Shown here one piece after another: positions 1 through 12,891 of a DNA stretch of 64,000 bases (positions are counted from its first letter, which is position 1; every line of letters begins with the position of its first letter). The notes under the pieces were generated by a model. The model did no database searches. It was not told the origin of the DNA and saw only the letters and a list, made by a program, of their open reading frames with translations. The DNA comes from Sipunculus nudus (Eukaryota > Annelida > Sipuncula > Golfingiida > Sipunculidae): contig CM049313.1 in assembly GCA_026874595.1 (NCBI GenBank), positions 56,005,159-56,069,158 on the forward strand, read 5' to 3'. The translations under genes and the position numbers were made by a program.

Positions 1-965
1 ACCTATTCTTTATGCGTCAAACGATAGAAACCAGTCAAATTTCATCAAAAACCTGAATGCCCCCGCGTCTCATTATGGTTCGCAATGTAAACATCATCAT
101 TGACCAGAGCTTCAAGGTAAACACACCGGGGTATGATTTTGTTTTTGCCACAAGCAAAGCGCCACAAAATAAATGTAAAAAAAAAATCTTATTGAGACAG
201 TATCCCACTGAAAACCTATATTTTCTTTTAACTTTTAGAATAAAAAATGAGCCAACATCCACATTTCACTTGATGTATCTCCCCAATCCCGGTAAAAAGC
301 CCGGTATACCGGTTTTACCAGCTAGTTTTATTCTATGTCTGGTAAGCATGCTTTCGAACAAAGAAATGAAACTGAAACTTTCATGAAAACTTTCGTGCCT
401 GGGAAATTTGTCAATGTATAGCACTAGGCCTATTAATTTTCATTATTTATGTTATATTGTCGGCCGTGAGTTGCCAGCAGCAAGTAAATAACTGTGTTGT
501 AACATAACACCTCTTTTTGAATCCAAAAGGACCATCGGTACCGATTTGTCATAAATATTAAATAGTTTTTCTGTCCCAAAGCCCTGGATTCAGATAGGCT
601 GTAGTTTTCATTGGCAACAAAATGCCATGGGCAGTCATGTGCATACGAGAGTTTGTCAGATGAAATCTACATGTATTACGCAGCACTGACATCAGACATA
701 AGTGGAGGCACACTTTTTTATTTTTTCTTAACATCCAACAATTGGTTATATTAATTTCATCACAGTTCATTTAAAAATAAAAAAGGGAACTGTGCCTTGA
801 AATGGATATATAAATAACTAGAATACGGTAGTCGACAAGCGACTATGTGTATCCACCGAAATCAGAGTGTGACGGGTGAAGTGAGGCATGGATTGAGTGG
901 CAATGGGAAATAGAGTGAGGTGTGGTGCATTTTAGCATGGATGTCTGACGCCGAAATGTGTATGT
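1..965. other. Non-coding flank, nothing recognised
   Basis: AT-rich sequence with short unrelated ORFs on both strands. No domain, splice-framed exon, RNA gene or repeat was identified. Confidence 0.5.
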
Positions 966-1245
966 AGGTGGCACCACCTTCCACAAAATCAAGAAAGCTA
1001 TCCAAGTTGTACGCAAATTTTTAGGCAGATAAGTTAATCAACTGTCGAGATATCCCACAGCAGACAAACAGAAGGCCGCTGTGCAAAAATGTTTGCAGGT
1101 GGCGCCACCATTTTGTGTATTATAAAGAACTATGTGAGATCTATACACATGCAAATTTTCAGGAAGATACGTCAAACAATTCCTGAGATATGAACATGAA
1201 TGTCTGCAGAGTAAATATAGATATAGGTGGCGTTACCTGTCAAAA
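966..1245. repeat. Tandem repeat, three about 130-bp units with GGTGGCGCCACC core
   Basis: The cores GGTGGCACCACC (967), GGTGGCGCCACC (1098) and GGTGGCGTTACC (1226) are spaced 131 and 128 bases. Between them each unit carries an AAGCTATCC or GAACTATG segment, TATNCACATGCAAATTTTCAGG and a TCCTGAGATAT-like segment. The same unit order recurs at 44150-44400. The second core is a perfect 12-base palindrome. Confidence 0.75.
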
Positions 1246-2180
1246 AATTAAGAAAGCTATCCAGAATGTATGCACATGCAATAGGTCCAGTCACTGCAGA
1301 GATATGAGTGATTTTATCCCAAAGCAGATTAACAGATGGACGCTGTGGAGAGAGTAAAAGGTCAGAAGTCAACGCAAAAATGGTTAGACACCAATTCACA
1401 GGTGACTTGATAATTGGGCCAAGTTTCGGAAAAATTGGTCCAGTGGTCTCATAAGAGTTCTCAGGAAACCAACGGAACCCGGTCTAAAACATAGTATTCG
1501 CAAAACTTTGTTTTGGCGGATACAATGAAACTTGCCTGTACTGTTTTCGTTTCCTGACTTTTGTAGAATGCAGGCTTATATTTCATATATGTCACACGGT
1601 TGTTTATCATAGATAAGTGAATAACTGTAGCCAGAACAAATACGATTCTAAGGCAAGGCAACGATCAATAAACAATGGTAAGTCATGCTAGTTATGTTTA
1701 TGGCTGCAGCTAATATATTCAAAGAAAATTAGTTCTGACTTTAAAACCGTTAAAGATTCTGAATTAAATAAGTGGACGAAGGCTCCTGTAAGAACCCCAT
1801 ACAAGCACGGGTCCTTCTAGATCCTTTAAGATGGTAGTTCAATGGAGTTTTACCTAGACCTTTAACTAAAGGTTTCCTAACGAAGCTGATTAAGATTACT
1901 CATTAACTGAGTAGAGAGCCTTTGTGGATTCTTTTTATTTGGCTTCTTTCTTGGCCCTTCCAGGATGGATGTACGTGATGGAAAAATCATTTAACTTTTT
2001 TTTAAAGTTTTGTAAATAGGTGGAATGGAAGAGCACGGGGTAGTCCCAATATATTTTATATCCCTCCTGAATTATACTTTCAAATGTAGCCTTGCCAAAA
2101 AGCGAAGATTCTAAAAAGATACAACTTATATGCAGTTCATTATCTCATTCATTCGCCTTTTACTTAAGTTTATTAAATGT
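1246..2180. other. Non-coding flank, nothing recognised
   Basis: No supported exon, RNA or repeat was seen. The short ORFs here lack family similarity and splice context. Confidence 0.5.
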
Positions 2181-2379
2181 TGTTACAAGTGTCTGTTTTA
2201 TTGTGCGCGGGAGTGTTACATGTGTCTGTTGTCATTTTGATTCGTGTAGTGCAGTCATAGTTCTTTGCTATTGGAACCTCGCTTGTTGGGCGCTGGCTCG
2301 CGCGTGGGGTCTGAAGCGTAGAGACACAGCGTTCTTTGTTCTAGATGTTTCGGGTCTGTTCGTGTGCGTGTGTATTGTT

Positions 2380-2381
<2 letters not shown>
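2181..2381 (+). mobile_element. LTR 5' fragment, same family as 55580-56623
   Basis: Begins TGTTACAAGTGTCTGTTTTA and matches the first 220 bases or so of the element at 55580, including TTATTGTGCGC, ATGTGTCTGTT, the GGTCTGAAGCGTAGA block (GAGTCTGAAGTGTAGA there), ACACAGCGTTCTTTGTTC and GTGTGTATTGTTCTT. Homology stops at the (TA)n tract, so the TATA box and polyadenylation half of the LTR are missing. Confidence 0.7.

Positions 2382-2430
<49 letters not shown>
2382..2430. repeat. (AT)n microsatellite
   Basis: An uninterrupted TA run of about 49 bases directly at the break point of the LTR fragment. Confidence 0.97.
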
Positions 2431-2432
<2 letters not shown>

Positions 2433-3116
2433 TGTACTTCAAACCAAAAAAATCTTTGTACTCATGTTTTATGTAGACTGGTTGAAAAAATATGCCTTCC
2501 GTATAACGCTCATAAAAATAGCATCCGAAAACTACGTCTACCTATACTAATTTTCTAGAATTTTGTTCAGGTTTGATTTCAGGAAAGTTCTATTTACCAT
2601 TCGCTTTTTTAATTAATAATGCATTGGATAATCAAACAAATGCAGTTTAGCTTGACTGGCTTTGAAACATACTAGTAAATTTTAGACCAAAAGTTCCTTT
2701 CTTTGTCCATTAGCTTTTATAGAAATTTCCTTCTGTTGGATGTTAAATCAACTGCTGCTCAGTACTTAACGTCATTGAAAATGGCTGGGAAATTATCACA
2801 GCGTCAAGATATAAGCCATAAAAGTCTGACGTGTTCATTAGAAATGGTAATTGACAATATGATGCTATATCTAACATTTGTCCAAACGTAAAATATAGGT
2901 CAATGAAGCGAGCTCTGGGTTTAAGACAACGCATGTATCACATTATATATGTCTTGCTGTTATATAGAGTTTATACTATTATACAGAGCTTATATAGTGA
3001 CATATTATTTAGTTTAGAAATATATATATGATCAGAACACACAACTGAAAAAGTTACAAATCGGTAAAATAAATAGTGGTCATCACCTCAGTTTTGGCTC
3101 AGACATTTTAATGTAA

Positions 3117-3150
3117 TACAGTGGCACCTCTATAAAATGGGCACCCATAT
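3117..3150 (+). mobile_element. Possible pogo/Tigger-like (Tc1/mariner) terminal inverted repeat
   Basis: TA followed by CAGTGGCACCTCTATAAAAT and GGGCACC resembles the CAGTGGAACCTC-type ends of pogo-group transposons, including the TA target dinucleotide. A partial inverse, GGTGCCCACATT, occurs at about 3257, but I did not find a matching CCACTG-TA end, so only a fragment or one end is supported. Confidence 0.4.
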
Positions 3151-3270
3151 ATACACTTTTTGGCAGACCCGTTTTTCTCCTCGTTACTATTATATAGTGC
3201 TTTCATGGCTTCCATATAATGGGCACCTTACTAATGTGAGTAGACCCGTTCGAAAGGTGCCCACATTACA

Positions 3271-6200
3271 AATGTTTTACATATATAACTTTTCAAGTAC
3301 GCATAACATCAGAGCGATGAATTTATGTTTTTAATTTTGTCTTTAAAGTCGCAGCATAATACTCTCAATTTAAAACCTACTACAAATGTGCGTTTTTGTT
3401 CGTTCTTTTTTTTCAATTGTAGGGCTTCGAAAGTGATAAAACCTGCTGTTCTTTTGTTAAACAAGCATTTAATCCACTGTTTGATTATTTTGTTAACAAA
3501 TATGTGAAACTATTGTGAACAAGGCGTTTTTTGCGCTTAGTGGTTTTTACTAGATTTGCTGAAACGTTATGTAAAAGTGTTTGTTGTAATGTAAAACATC
3601 AGCCGTAATGTCCCTCATATTTATATGGACTTACCCATTAATAGGCAACCCTATTGTAAAGTAGGCTGGCCTACAGCAAGGAATATACAAGCCACCCTAC
3701 TCTTCCGATTGTGCTTGAATGATCGAGATGTGGGCCCTGTGGCCCACGTCTGGTCGGCACTTAGTTAAGTCATTTTACCGTGTTTAGGGGCTAAACGTTA
3801 AATGACATAAGGCGGAGTTCATTAGCCTGCCGCGACCGTTCTAGCCCCTATTTATCACGTTTAACTATTAGACTGGCAATAAATGTGTCGGACAGACCTT
3901 TTAGCCTTTTGATGATTTTAAACTATAATTTCTTTGTCATTTTTTATTATCTGTTGGATAAATCCAATAGTAATACTTCGGCTTTCATTTATAAATCAGT
4001 GTTCTTTCTCCAATCAAGTTTTATTTTTTGTTATTAAACATCCTGTCCTGATGTTTTCCAAAGATGTTTTCTAATACGTGAGAAATTGCGAACGATAAAT
4101 CAAACCGTATCCATTTAACTCCTGAACAAGGACTACCCCTGTAATCGCGGTCATCCCGCTAGACCGCCTTTGTATACGCCTTTGTCATGAGATATACATA
4201 AGATCACACTCACCTATTCTGAGAGTTGAAGCCTGTGTCCCTCGGATGGTAAGGAAGACGAGTGAGAAAAGCATAGAGGCACTGATTAAATACCAGGTCG
4301 ACATCTGACAAGCGGTATGCGGACCTCAACATGATTCTTACTAGTCATAACAGTGTTTGCCTCCTCCGGTGTTCTGTAACTCCAATACGCGTAACAGACT
4401 ATATCAAAGTATGTGTAATCCAATGATTACAAGGATATCAATGTCATTACTGAAATACACATATTTACAATTCACAGTGGTAAAACAATATACGCGTGCG
4501 CAAATATGCCTCAAATATCTATCCACTTGCGGAGAATCACACGCTAGTTCCAGAAATGTGAAAGTCTATTAAGAGGATGGTTGAAGTAATGTCCATTCCG
4601 AATTGATGTGCGTAATTGAAAGCAATGGTTCCATGCAGTAACACCTCACCTTCACTGCGGATTTAGCAACACAGTAACCTTAGGTTTGGTTCTTCCTGGA
4701 AGATAACAAGAGCGTTTGGCGATCACAGGACTGTATCAACGATGGTGCCGTGATTCTAGATCACGTGGTCTCGCCATCGACCCGTGGCATCCGGAAACAA
4801 GGCCCGTGAAATCAATCTGTAATAGAGACACCCTTTTGAATTGGCAAAAAACGGTCATACAAAGTGTAATTCTGACAATATAGTGATGAACGATGGCGTT
4901 AACAAGGGAGGGGTTTAATCAATAATGTTAGACATGTAATGACAGGATAGCCGGATATTGCTTCTGTATCATGGACATCTTTGTGTGGCTATATATGTTT
5001 GTTTATACTACATAGAATGTACACAGTATATATATATAATGATAATTATCAATAAATCTACACACATATAATGCATTTTAAAAAAAGGATGCACTAACAC
5101 TAACACATTAACACTGTTTAACTTTGTATTTCAAAACGGTTATAGACTAATGTATTAATTTTTAAAATTATTTTTGAAATATTATTTCGGAGATGTTTAT
5201 ACATACATTTCACTCCCCCTCTCTCTCTCCATCACAATATGCTTATCTTTGACTCCAAATATTAAGGTTATATATTAAAAGGCTTTAATTCAGAATAATT
5301 CATTTGTGTTTTAATTAACTTGATTCCTTTTATTACCATGGCGTTTCTACGATTTTAAGAACCAAAGATTAAGGGGATACCTGTCCCCTTATTAACGTAT
5401 AAACAGCATGAGATTTATCGGTTACATGTTAAAATATAAGTATTTTTATTGAAATATAACATTATTTGTGAATTTAGGCATAACTTTCTCAATCATAACC
5501 CATTGGGTCGGATGTTCTACAAGTTATACAATGATAGGCCTATGTACACATTGTAGAATCTGAGATAAAAATCGTCCTTTTATCCATGGGCACTTCTCCT
5601 CATGCTGTAAGAGCCTCCAGTATGAGAAAATAAATAAATAAATTAAAAACATACAAAAAAAAATTTATTTTTAAATTTGAAATAGAATATCATCAATGAA
5701 CTTTTTCGATGGCTTTACACTAAAGGTTTATTGAAGTTGTTTCGTTATTTAAAGTAAATATGAATTGTTTACGGTTTCATATTGAATTAAGACTCATAGT
5801 TTATGCTGAAAGTATGGAAAAACTGTTCCCACCAATGTTCTGATAAAAACAACTTTGGTGTGCTCCGGGATTTCTGTTTGACCATTTATACAGTATACTT
5901 AGCAAACGGATACGTTTAATCTCAGTTAATATTATGAATTGGCAAAATTCTTTTTCAAATATAACAACAAAACACAAAAAAAACCCGGACCCTTATTTAT
6001 AAAAAGAGGCCGAGCTTAAATGTGACGTATCACAGCGGCATGAACCGACTGATTTGTATTACATATTACATATTAATATTTTTACTATTACTGAAATTGT
6101 TATTTAAATAGTCTAAATTTCAGTTTACAGGACGAATTTTGAATTTAAGTTTTATAAGATGCAATACAATCTTCTTCAAGGTGTGAAAAAAATCTCAGGA

Positions 6201-6830
6201 GGCATACTATTGATAACATATCTGGTTTCATAACAGACACCCAGCGTCAAATTTGATTGTACCTCGGCATCGTGTTTTAGAATGCTGGTGCGAAATTCGT
6301 CGGGTGCAGGCTTTTAAGCAATAATCAATAGGTAAGGACCAAATCACCCATGCATACTCTTTGGACGCATTAAAGGTCAACACGGCTTTGTGAACGGCGA
6401 CCGCACTTCCAAAACTCAAGCAAGCGTGGAAAGTCTAAAACTTTTGGATCAATTATTTACATACGGCAATATGCCTCTACATTCGAAAATCACCATAGCA
6501 ACACTGAAGCTCAAGGTAGACAAACGGTTCATGTGTGACTTTTAAATAATAAATGGAATATAGAAACAAAGCATCTATGTTACTAACTAGAAGGTTTGAA
6601 AAAAAAAGTCACGACAACAATAGCTCAATCCTGAAGAAAAGGTAAAATTTGTCATCTGATACAATTTGAACATAATTTATTTACACATAATAGCAGTGAT
6701 ATTGTGAATGGTATACCGTGCCTTGGACATTGCACTTTCAACCTCAGCAGTATCGAGAAAGAGACACGAGAGCGAAATGGGGAAAATTAAATCATATATG
6801 AATTGATAAAGCCAAAATACAGTATCATTA
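3271..6830. other. Non-coding flank, nothing coding recognised
   Basis: AT-rich sequence with isolated short ORFs and no repeated unit apart from a small GTGGGCC/GGCCCAC hairpin near 3730-3750. No exon or RNA gene is supported. Confidence 0.5.
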
Positions 6831-6990
6831 CTACTATAACTACTACTTCTAATAATAATAATGATAATAAGAATAATAATCTATACTAATATTACTTCTA
6901 CTACTACTACTACTTCTGCTACTAATAATAATATAATTATTACTATTATTATTATAATTAAAATAAATAATTATTATAAATAATTAACTA
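6831..6990. repeat. Mixed trinucleotide simple repeat (ACT/AAT)
   Basis: Runs of TACTACTAC, TAATAATAATA and ATTATTATTA alternate over about 160 bases; low-complexity DNA. Confidence 0.9.
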
Positions 6991-8040
6991 TAATGACAAC
7001 AACAATGATGATAATATAATTGAAGGACATAATTTGTACTTTTTCAACATTATATCCAGTTTTATGTTACTGCGTATACTAGTTATAATAATGTTAACTT
7101 TTACAACGTTATTTATAGCCATATCTGCACAGGTGACGAGTAAATTATTCTATAGCCTCAACGGCATCTTCCATATATATTGTTCCAGTAGCGTGGTTAT
7201 TAGCATACATTTTATGCTACCCTTAATTCAAATATTGATAATTAAAATAATATCGATTCTCTTGTATATTTGACACTTTATTGCATGGAGAATTTCCGCA
7301 TGCTCGATGTTCACTTTACTATTTGTAAAAAAATTAGGGTATTTTAGGTATTTTTAGGTAATTTGTATAATAATGGTTAAGTACATTATGTAAGCTACTG
7401 TATGGTAGATCGCGAAAACTCTCGCGAAACACTGAAAAAGTAAAATTTGCGAATATTTAACCTCACGAGTATAAGTAAGTGATTATATGCACTACATATA
7501 ATATACATACATATACTGTATTATATCAAATGAATACGCGCCTACATAAGATAAGGCCACTTTTCGACACTTGCGGATCAATAGCATACCTTCAGCTAGA
7601 GAGCACAAGTGACAGTTTGCGTGCAATGTCATACATTTTACCAACCTTATCTTTGATATAAGCTCCACTAGTCCCCTGATACTAAACTGGCATTTTAGCC
7701 GGAATATTGGTTATCTACCTGTGTGAATGCCAGATCTGAAGCCATGTTCTAGGGTTAAAAATTAAACGGAAGGAATACCCATATATCAATAATTTAATAT
7801 AACGATAGCGTTATATATCATATTTAATAAACCTTTAATTGAGAGCATTCTTATCGATATTTCATCACACCTCTGCACCTATTGGCCACGACGAATGCTG
7901 AGTGTTTGGGTCTGTTGTCGACTACACATATCTCAAACGTCAAAAACCCTAAAAATAGGTGACATTTATCTAAGGGGCGAGGTATCTTTCATATTGTAAG
8001 ACATGACTCAGGTTTAATTTATTAAAAAAATATATAGGGC

Positions 8041-8270
8041 ACCGCGCGCGTCAATTTAAAATTCCGCATCAAACATTTTTTTTTATAATTTTCAATAGAA
8101 ACTTACGAATTTTATGCTCCAGCCGCTCGGACATTTCTTTCAAGAATATAAAATAATATAATTTTGATAAGATTTTCTTTCTTATGTAGTGCTTTTAACT
8201 GTTTACCAAAACAATACTGTAATTATTATGCTTTTCCCTGATCATATGACATTTTTTATCGAAACATACA
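8041..8270 (+). repeat. Dispersed repeat, copy 1 (pair with 12664-12891)
   Basis: Starts ACCGCGCGCGTCAATTTAAA and ends CATATGACATTTTTTATCGA AACATACA. About 230 bases align with 12664-12891 in the same orientation. Shared blocks include TTTTCAATAGAAACTTAC, GGACATTTCTTTCAA, TATGTAGTGCTTTTA and CTTTTCCCTGATCATATGAC. No coding potential; a short non-autonomous element or old segmental copy. Confidence 0.85.
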
Positions 8271-8280
8271 AAAAAATAAG

Positions 8281-8425
8281 GTTTTGGCCTTACTTGCCCA
8301 CTGGATTCGAACACAGCAGACGACAGTTACACGCAGTGCGCATGCTCGTATGGAAGGCGAATTAAGCATATGCCATCGATCACCGGACTAGAATATCAGC
8401 AAAAGCTGACAAAAGCCCTCAGCCA
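8281..8425 (-). mobile_element. Possible tRNA-derived SINE head fragment
   Basis: On the minus strand GTTCGAATCC (8307-8316) is a good RNA polymerase III B-box, and GATGGCATATGC about 60 bases upstream is a weak A-box. The fragment abuts the dispersed repeat ending at 8270. No poly(A) or second copy was found, so the call is tentative. Confidence 0.25.
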
Positions 8426-8634
8426 AAAGAACATTGTTCATAGGTAATAACAGTAACAAGTATAAACTATTTGTTCTCACAAGGGTGTATATCTGTACAT
8501 GTCTCAGTTATGAATTTAAACTGGAGAGGTAGATAGTACCTTCGCACGTATGGTAAGACCGATCTCATGCAGGAATTAGAGATCATCAAGGCATTATACC
8601 ATTATACCATGTTTTATAACAATCCACCCAGTGG

Positions 8635-9490
8635 ATCCTGAGAAATAAGCTCCTAAGTTGTTGTCTATTCTAAGCTCTGTGACCTTGAAAAAGAGGTCAA
8701 GGTCACCCATCTTTAAACTTGACCAAGATTTTGTTAATATGAATCAGAACTGAAGAAATGAAGTTCCTATGCTGAATACCTTTAGAGATATCCCGCAAAC
8801 AAAGCCAGAGGTGAAAAATTAAATAATTTTTCATAAAAAATTCAGAAATTGTCGGTGGCGCCACCGAACTTGTGGAGCAGGTGCAGACCATCAGTCCCAA
8901 TGATCATAGTATGTTTTGTGAAAAATCCACCCAAAAATTCCTGAGAAATTAGCTTCTTAGTGTTTTTCTATAATCAGCTCTAAAACGTAGAAAAATAGGT
9001 CAAGGTCACCTATTTTCGAACTTGACCGATATTTTGTTAATATGCATCAGCGCTAAAGAAATGAAGTCCCTGTGTTGAAAACCTTTGGAGATATCCCGCT
9101 CAGAAGGCCAAAGATGAAAAATCCGATAAAAGTTCATAAAAAATCAGAAATTGTAGGTGGCGTCACCAAACTTGTGCAGCAGGTACAGACCATCAGTCCC
9201 AATGATCATGGTAAGTTTTGTGAAAATCCATCCTATGGTTCCTGAGAAATTAGTTTCTAAATGTTTTTGTATAATTAGCTCTAAAACGTAGAAATGTAGG
9301 TCAAGGTCACCCATCTTCGAACTTGACCGAGATTTTGTCGCTATACATCTTTACCGAAGTAATAAAATTCCTACGCTGAATCCTTTTAGAGATATCCCGC
9401 TCACAAGGTAAAAGTTAGCGGACGCCGGGCAGACGGACGGACGGACAGCTTGGGTGAAGTCGATAGCCAATCAGGGCTGAGGGCTAAAAA
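8635..9490 (+). repeat. Three-unit about 302-bp tandem repeat with AGGTCAAGGTCA motifs
   Basis: AGGTCAAGGTCA occurs at 8694, 8997 and 9298 (spacing 303 and 301). Each unit also has TTGACCNATATTTTGT-type sequence, GAGATATCCCGC, an AAATTGTNGGTGGCG core (8854 and 9156) and CCATCAGTCCCAATGATCAT. The last unit degenerates into CAGACGGACGGACGGACAGC and GGCTGAGGGCTAAAAA, a tail type common in mollusc dispersed repeats. Non-coding. Confidence 0.88.
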
Positions 9491-12420
9491 CCAGATTATA
9501 AATTAAATTACCAGCAGCTAATACCGGCATAATTTTCAGTGGGATTTGGCTCTAAACACAAAAGTACCTAGAATAAATACAATAAGTTTTTATTTGCATA
9601 AACGTATTTATTAAAATATATTTCTGTATAAGAAAATATGTAAAATCAATAGATATCCACCTTTTTGAAGAATAATTTAAATATTTATGGTATTTTATTT
9701 TTTATATTATATCAAGCCTAGGAAATGGTTTCCAACACGTGCCATTCAAAGAGATAAGATATTTATTATGCCTTTAATATACACAGGAATGTGTGTGCTG
9801 TTTCAAGCCATTGTCCGATTGAAAAGTATATGAATGGCACAAACGCTTAAACTTAGAGAGTAAATCGCAAACATTCAGTTAAAAAGGTGTTACTAGACTT
9901 TATGGAAATTCTGGTTGATATCAGTACTAAATAAGTATTACTGAAGACTTATTATATACATACATTTAGATAAGAACACCCCATTAGAAAACAAGAGTTG
10001 GTTGTTTTAAGATGAGCCACATAAGATCTGAGTAACAAAAATCTCGTTTCATTTTTTTTTTAATTTTTAATTTTAATTTAAGTGAAGTCGAATGCAGCCG
10101 TACACTGACCTTGATTCAGGCGTCTATCTTTAAGTAAAAAGACCCGAACTCAAAACTGTCAAATCTTAATAAAAAAGGCAAATAATAAAATATGGGCCGA
10201 ATAAGTGAATGCAAACAGGATTAGGGAAGCATTCCATAATAGGAAACCCCTACATGGCAGAGGTTTGCATTCCTTAGAATCTAGATTTCTATTTTTTATT
10301 CCAATGAAGAGAAATAAAAAATACACCATGAAAAAAAATGGAAACAATGAAGCCACGATAAATTTATTACCCATGGTCCAGAGGGTAATTTATTAGGCTT
10401 ACAGTTCTGATGAGAGCGCTGTTATAATTGTTAATCTTCAAAGTCCAGATCATAGGAATGGACACTGTAAGCAAGACATTTATCCATATCTCCAACTATA
10501 TCTGTGCTTACCGCGGATGAACATGCCTCAGTATTGATCATGCTGTTCCCCTCATCTTGCCTTTTCAATTTGTTTGTGTTGGTTTGTGAATGTGTTAGTT
10601 TATTGATGTTCAGAGACAGACTTGACGCGGATCAACGAGGCATTTCCTTGGCTCTGGGTATAATGCATTATCGAATGGATAGTCCTAATCTAATCTAATA
10701 AAAGGAGGCAGCACTCAGGATGCGGATACCTCCACCAATCTAATATATTTATATACGTATCTTATATATAATTATATATATATAAATTATATATATATGT
10801 GTGTGTGTGTATTTGTGTAAGAAAAGGTGTGTGTGGGTAAAAACCTCGTTTTTTTAGTAGAAATGAATAAGCTGCATTTGCTACGAATACAAACAACTAT
10901 ATGTCAGTATATATATATATATATATATGTGTGTGTGCGTGTCTTTGTTTATATACTACAAATATATGGCTTTCGCTCAGATTTCCGTGAAAGAAATTTA
11001 CATTGGCCGATCCAACACAGAATTTTTACATGTAGGCATAAGTCGAGAAATGTCCAGAAGTTTCCCGGAGCTATAGAGCTATTTGTTGGTCGCGGAATAA
11101 TCTTAAAGTATTGCGTCATTGTTTAATAGAAAAGTAGCCGAGGGTAGTGCGGAATTATCAGAGCCGAACGTACGGTGAACCAGAAGACACTTTTAACAGA
11201 GAAGGTAACTCTTTCAGTCCGTGTGGACAGTGCATGTTTAGGTCGTGATTTGGTAAAGAAGAATTATGTATCGTAACCTTTGACCTTACACACAATAAAC
11301 TTTGATAAAGTAAAACCTAGACTCTTTAAATGAAAAGGGAGTAAATGCACCAGTAATATATGTAATGTCATTATGACAATTTTGTGACAAGACCTAACAT
11401 GACCAAAAACAAAGGTTTCAATCATTATATCATTATATTATATTCGTAAAGCTATTTGCCAGAGATTTCGATGTGTAACTGAAAGGAAAATAAAAAATTT
11501 TAGTTCTCTAGATAAAGGAGACATCGTAATATATTCTAAGTAAAAGCAGTTTTGACAAATGCGAAGTTTGGATTGAACACACCCGATAAAGGCTCCATGA
11601 TAAAGACGACGTGGGGTTTCATAAAACCCCAGTGTATTCGTAAAAGTGCCAAAAATCGGAGGTTAACAAAATCCACATAACAACCGTTTCCATTACACTG
11701 TCTATAGTATTGTCCCGATAGTCCTGCTTCATTTTCTCATTGACCGTTTACTATTTTAAAAGGAAAACTCATATAAATCTGCGACTCTTCTTTCTGCTAG
11801 AGGTATAGAGTGTAAGTAATTAATGATCTTTCTATGCTCTATGATCTGGATAAATGACATGACTTTGATCTTGTTAATTATGTCCGTCTGTCTATTTGGT
11901 GTTCAGGCAAGCCCTTGACATAAGGTCGTCTGGTTTGATTGTTGGTTTGTTCCTGCGTCTGTGTTCTGTTGTAAGATTACGCTAAATCCGATGAACCAAC
12001 TTCGTGAAATGTCTGACAAGGGAAGATATCGTCCATGCTTTGGCAGAGATATATGCGCTCTACTTAGTGCTATCTAGGTCCCTATGTAAACACAACTTTC
12101 TTTGCGTTGTCTCAAATATGGATTGTGGCGTCTTTGTCAAAGTCAGTATGGCTTCCCGTGAAATGGGTGTGGAGCCAGTCTATTTTGCCAAAGCCCAAGA
12201 GGTTATATATGGCGTTTTTACTGTGCCTTTGATTGAGCAGAAGCTTGTGGGAATATAAGTGAGCAGCCTGCCAGGTTATATGAAACACACAAGGTAAATA
12301 CATTAATGTCCCATCATGTAGCACGCTATATATTGATTACTGCGTATATATGTTTATTATTAGTCTGGAAATCCGTAAATGCAGATCTTCAATGACGAAT
12401 CAAATAACACACAAGACATG
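9491..12420. other. Non-coding flank with AT and GT simple repeats
   Basis: Contains (AT)n/(GT)n tracts at about 10740-10815 and 10907-10940. An 84-codon ORF at 12004-12258 has no recognisable domain. No gene is supported. Confidence 0.5.
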
Positions 12421-12423
12421 GTT

Positions 12424-12445
12424 GGGCGGGGGGGGGGGGGGGGGG
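12424..12445 (+). repeat. Poly(G) tract
   Basis: GGG, one C, then about 18 consecutive G; the length is likely unstable and prone to sequencing error. Confidence 0.95.
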
Positions 12446-12663
12446 AATGGTTTTAAGTATTTCAAAATTTCATTCCTAATACACTCCATGGACAAAGTTT
12501 ATTTCCTTTAACCTGGAAAGATTAAAGTTTTATTTCAAAGCAGTTATTTATATAGGTTTGCAATTATCACGTCATGGTTCCTTTTACATTTACTGTTATC
12601 AAATATATATGAGAAAACAGATAGGAAAAGAAAAAAAAATAAATAAAAGGTATGGTTCTCTGG

Positions 12664-12891
12664 TGCCGCGCGCGTCAATTTTTACCCCTTGCATCAAAAT
12701 TTTTATTGTTATTTTCAATAGAAACTTACCAATTTTGGGCTCTTGTCGCTTGGACATTTCTTTCAAAAAGGTAAATTAATACATTTTTGATAAAATTTAA
12801 TTTATTATGTAGTGCTTTTACCTGTTCAGCAAAACAATTTTGTTATGACCATGCTTTTCCCTGATCATATGACATTTTTATCGAAACATAC
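12664..12891 (+). repeat. Dispersed repeat, copy 2 (pair with 8041-8270)
   Basis: Starts TGCCGCGCGCGTCAATTTTT and ends GACATTTTTATCGAAACATA. It aligns over its full length with 8041-8270. Sequence on either side of the two copies differs, which supports a defined mobile or dispersed unit of about 230 bp. Confidence 0.85.

Noticed and set aside
2092-2550. 152-codon plus-strand ORF with a hydrophobic stretch
   Set aside because: Runs through an LTR fragment and the (AT)n tract (Ile-Tyr run); no start context or domain.
3726-3753. GTGGGCC/GGCCCAC hairpin considered as a terminator or regulatory RNA
   Set aside because: Isolated short stem in flank DNA with no transcript context.
12004-12258. 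84-codon plus-strand ORF
   Set aside because: Overlaps an equally long antisense ORF, with no domain and no splice links.
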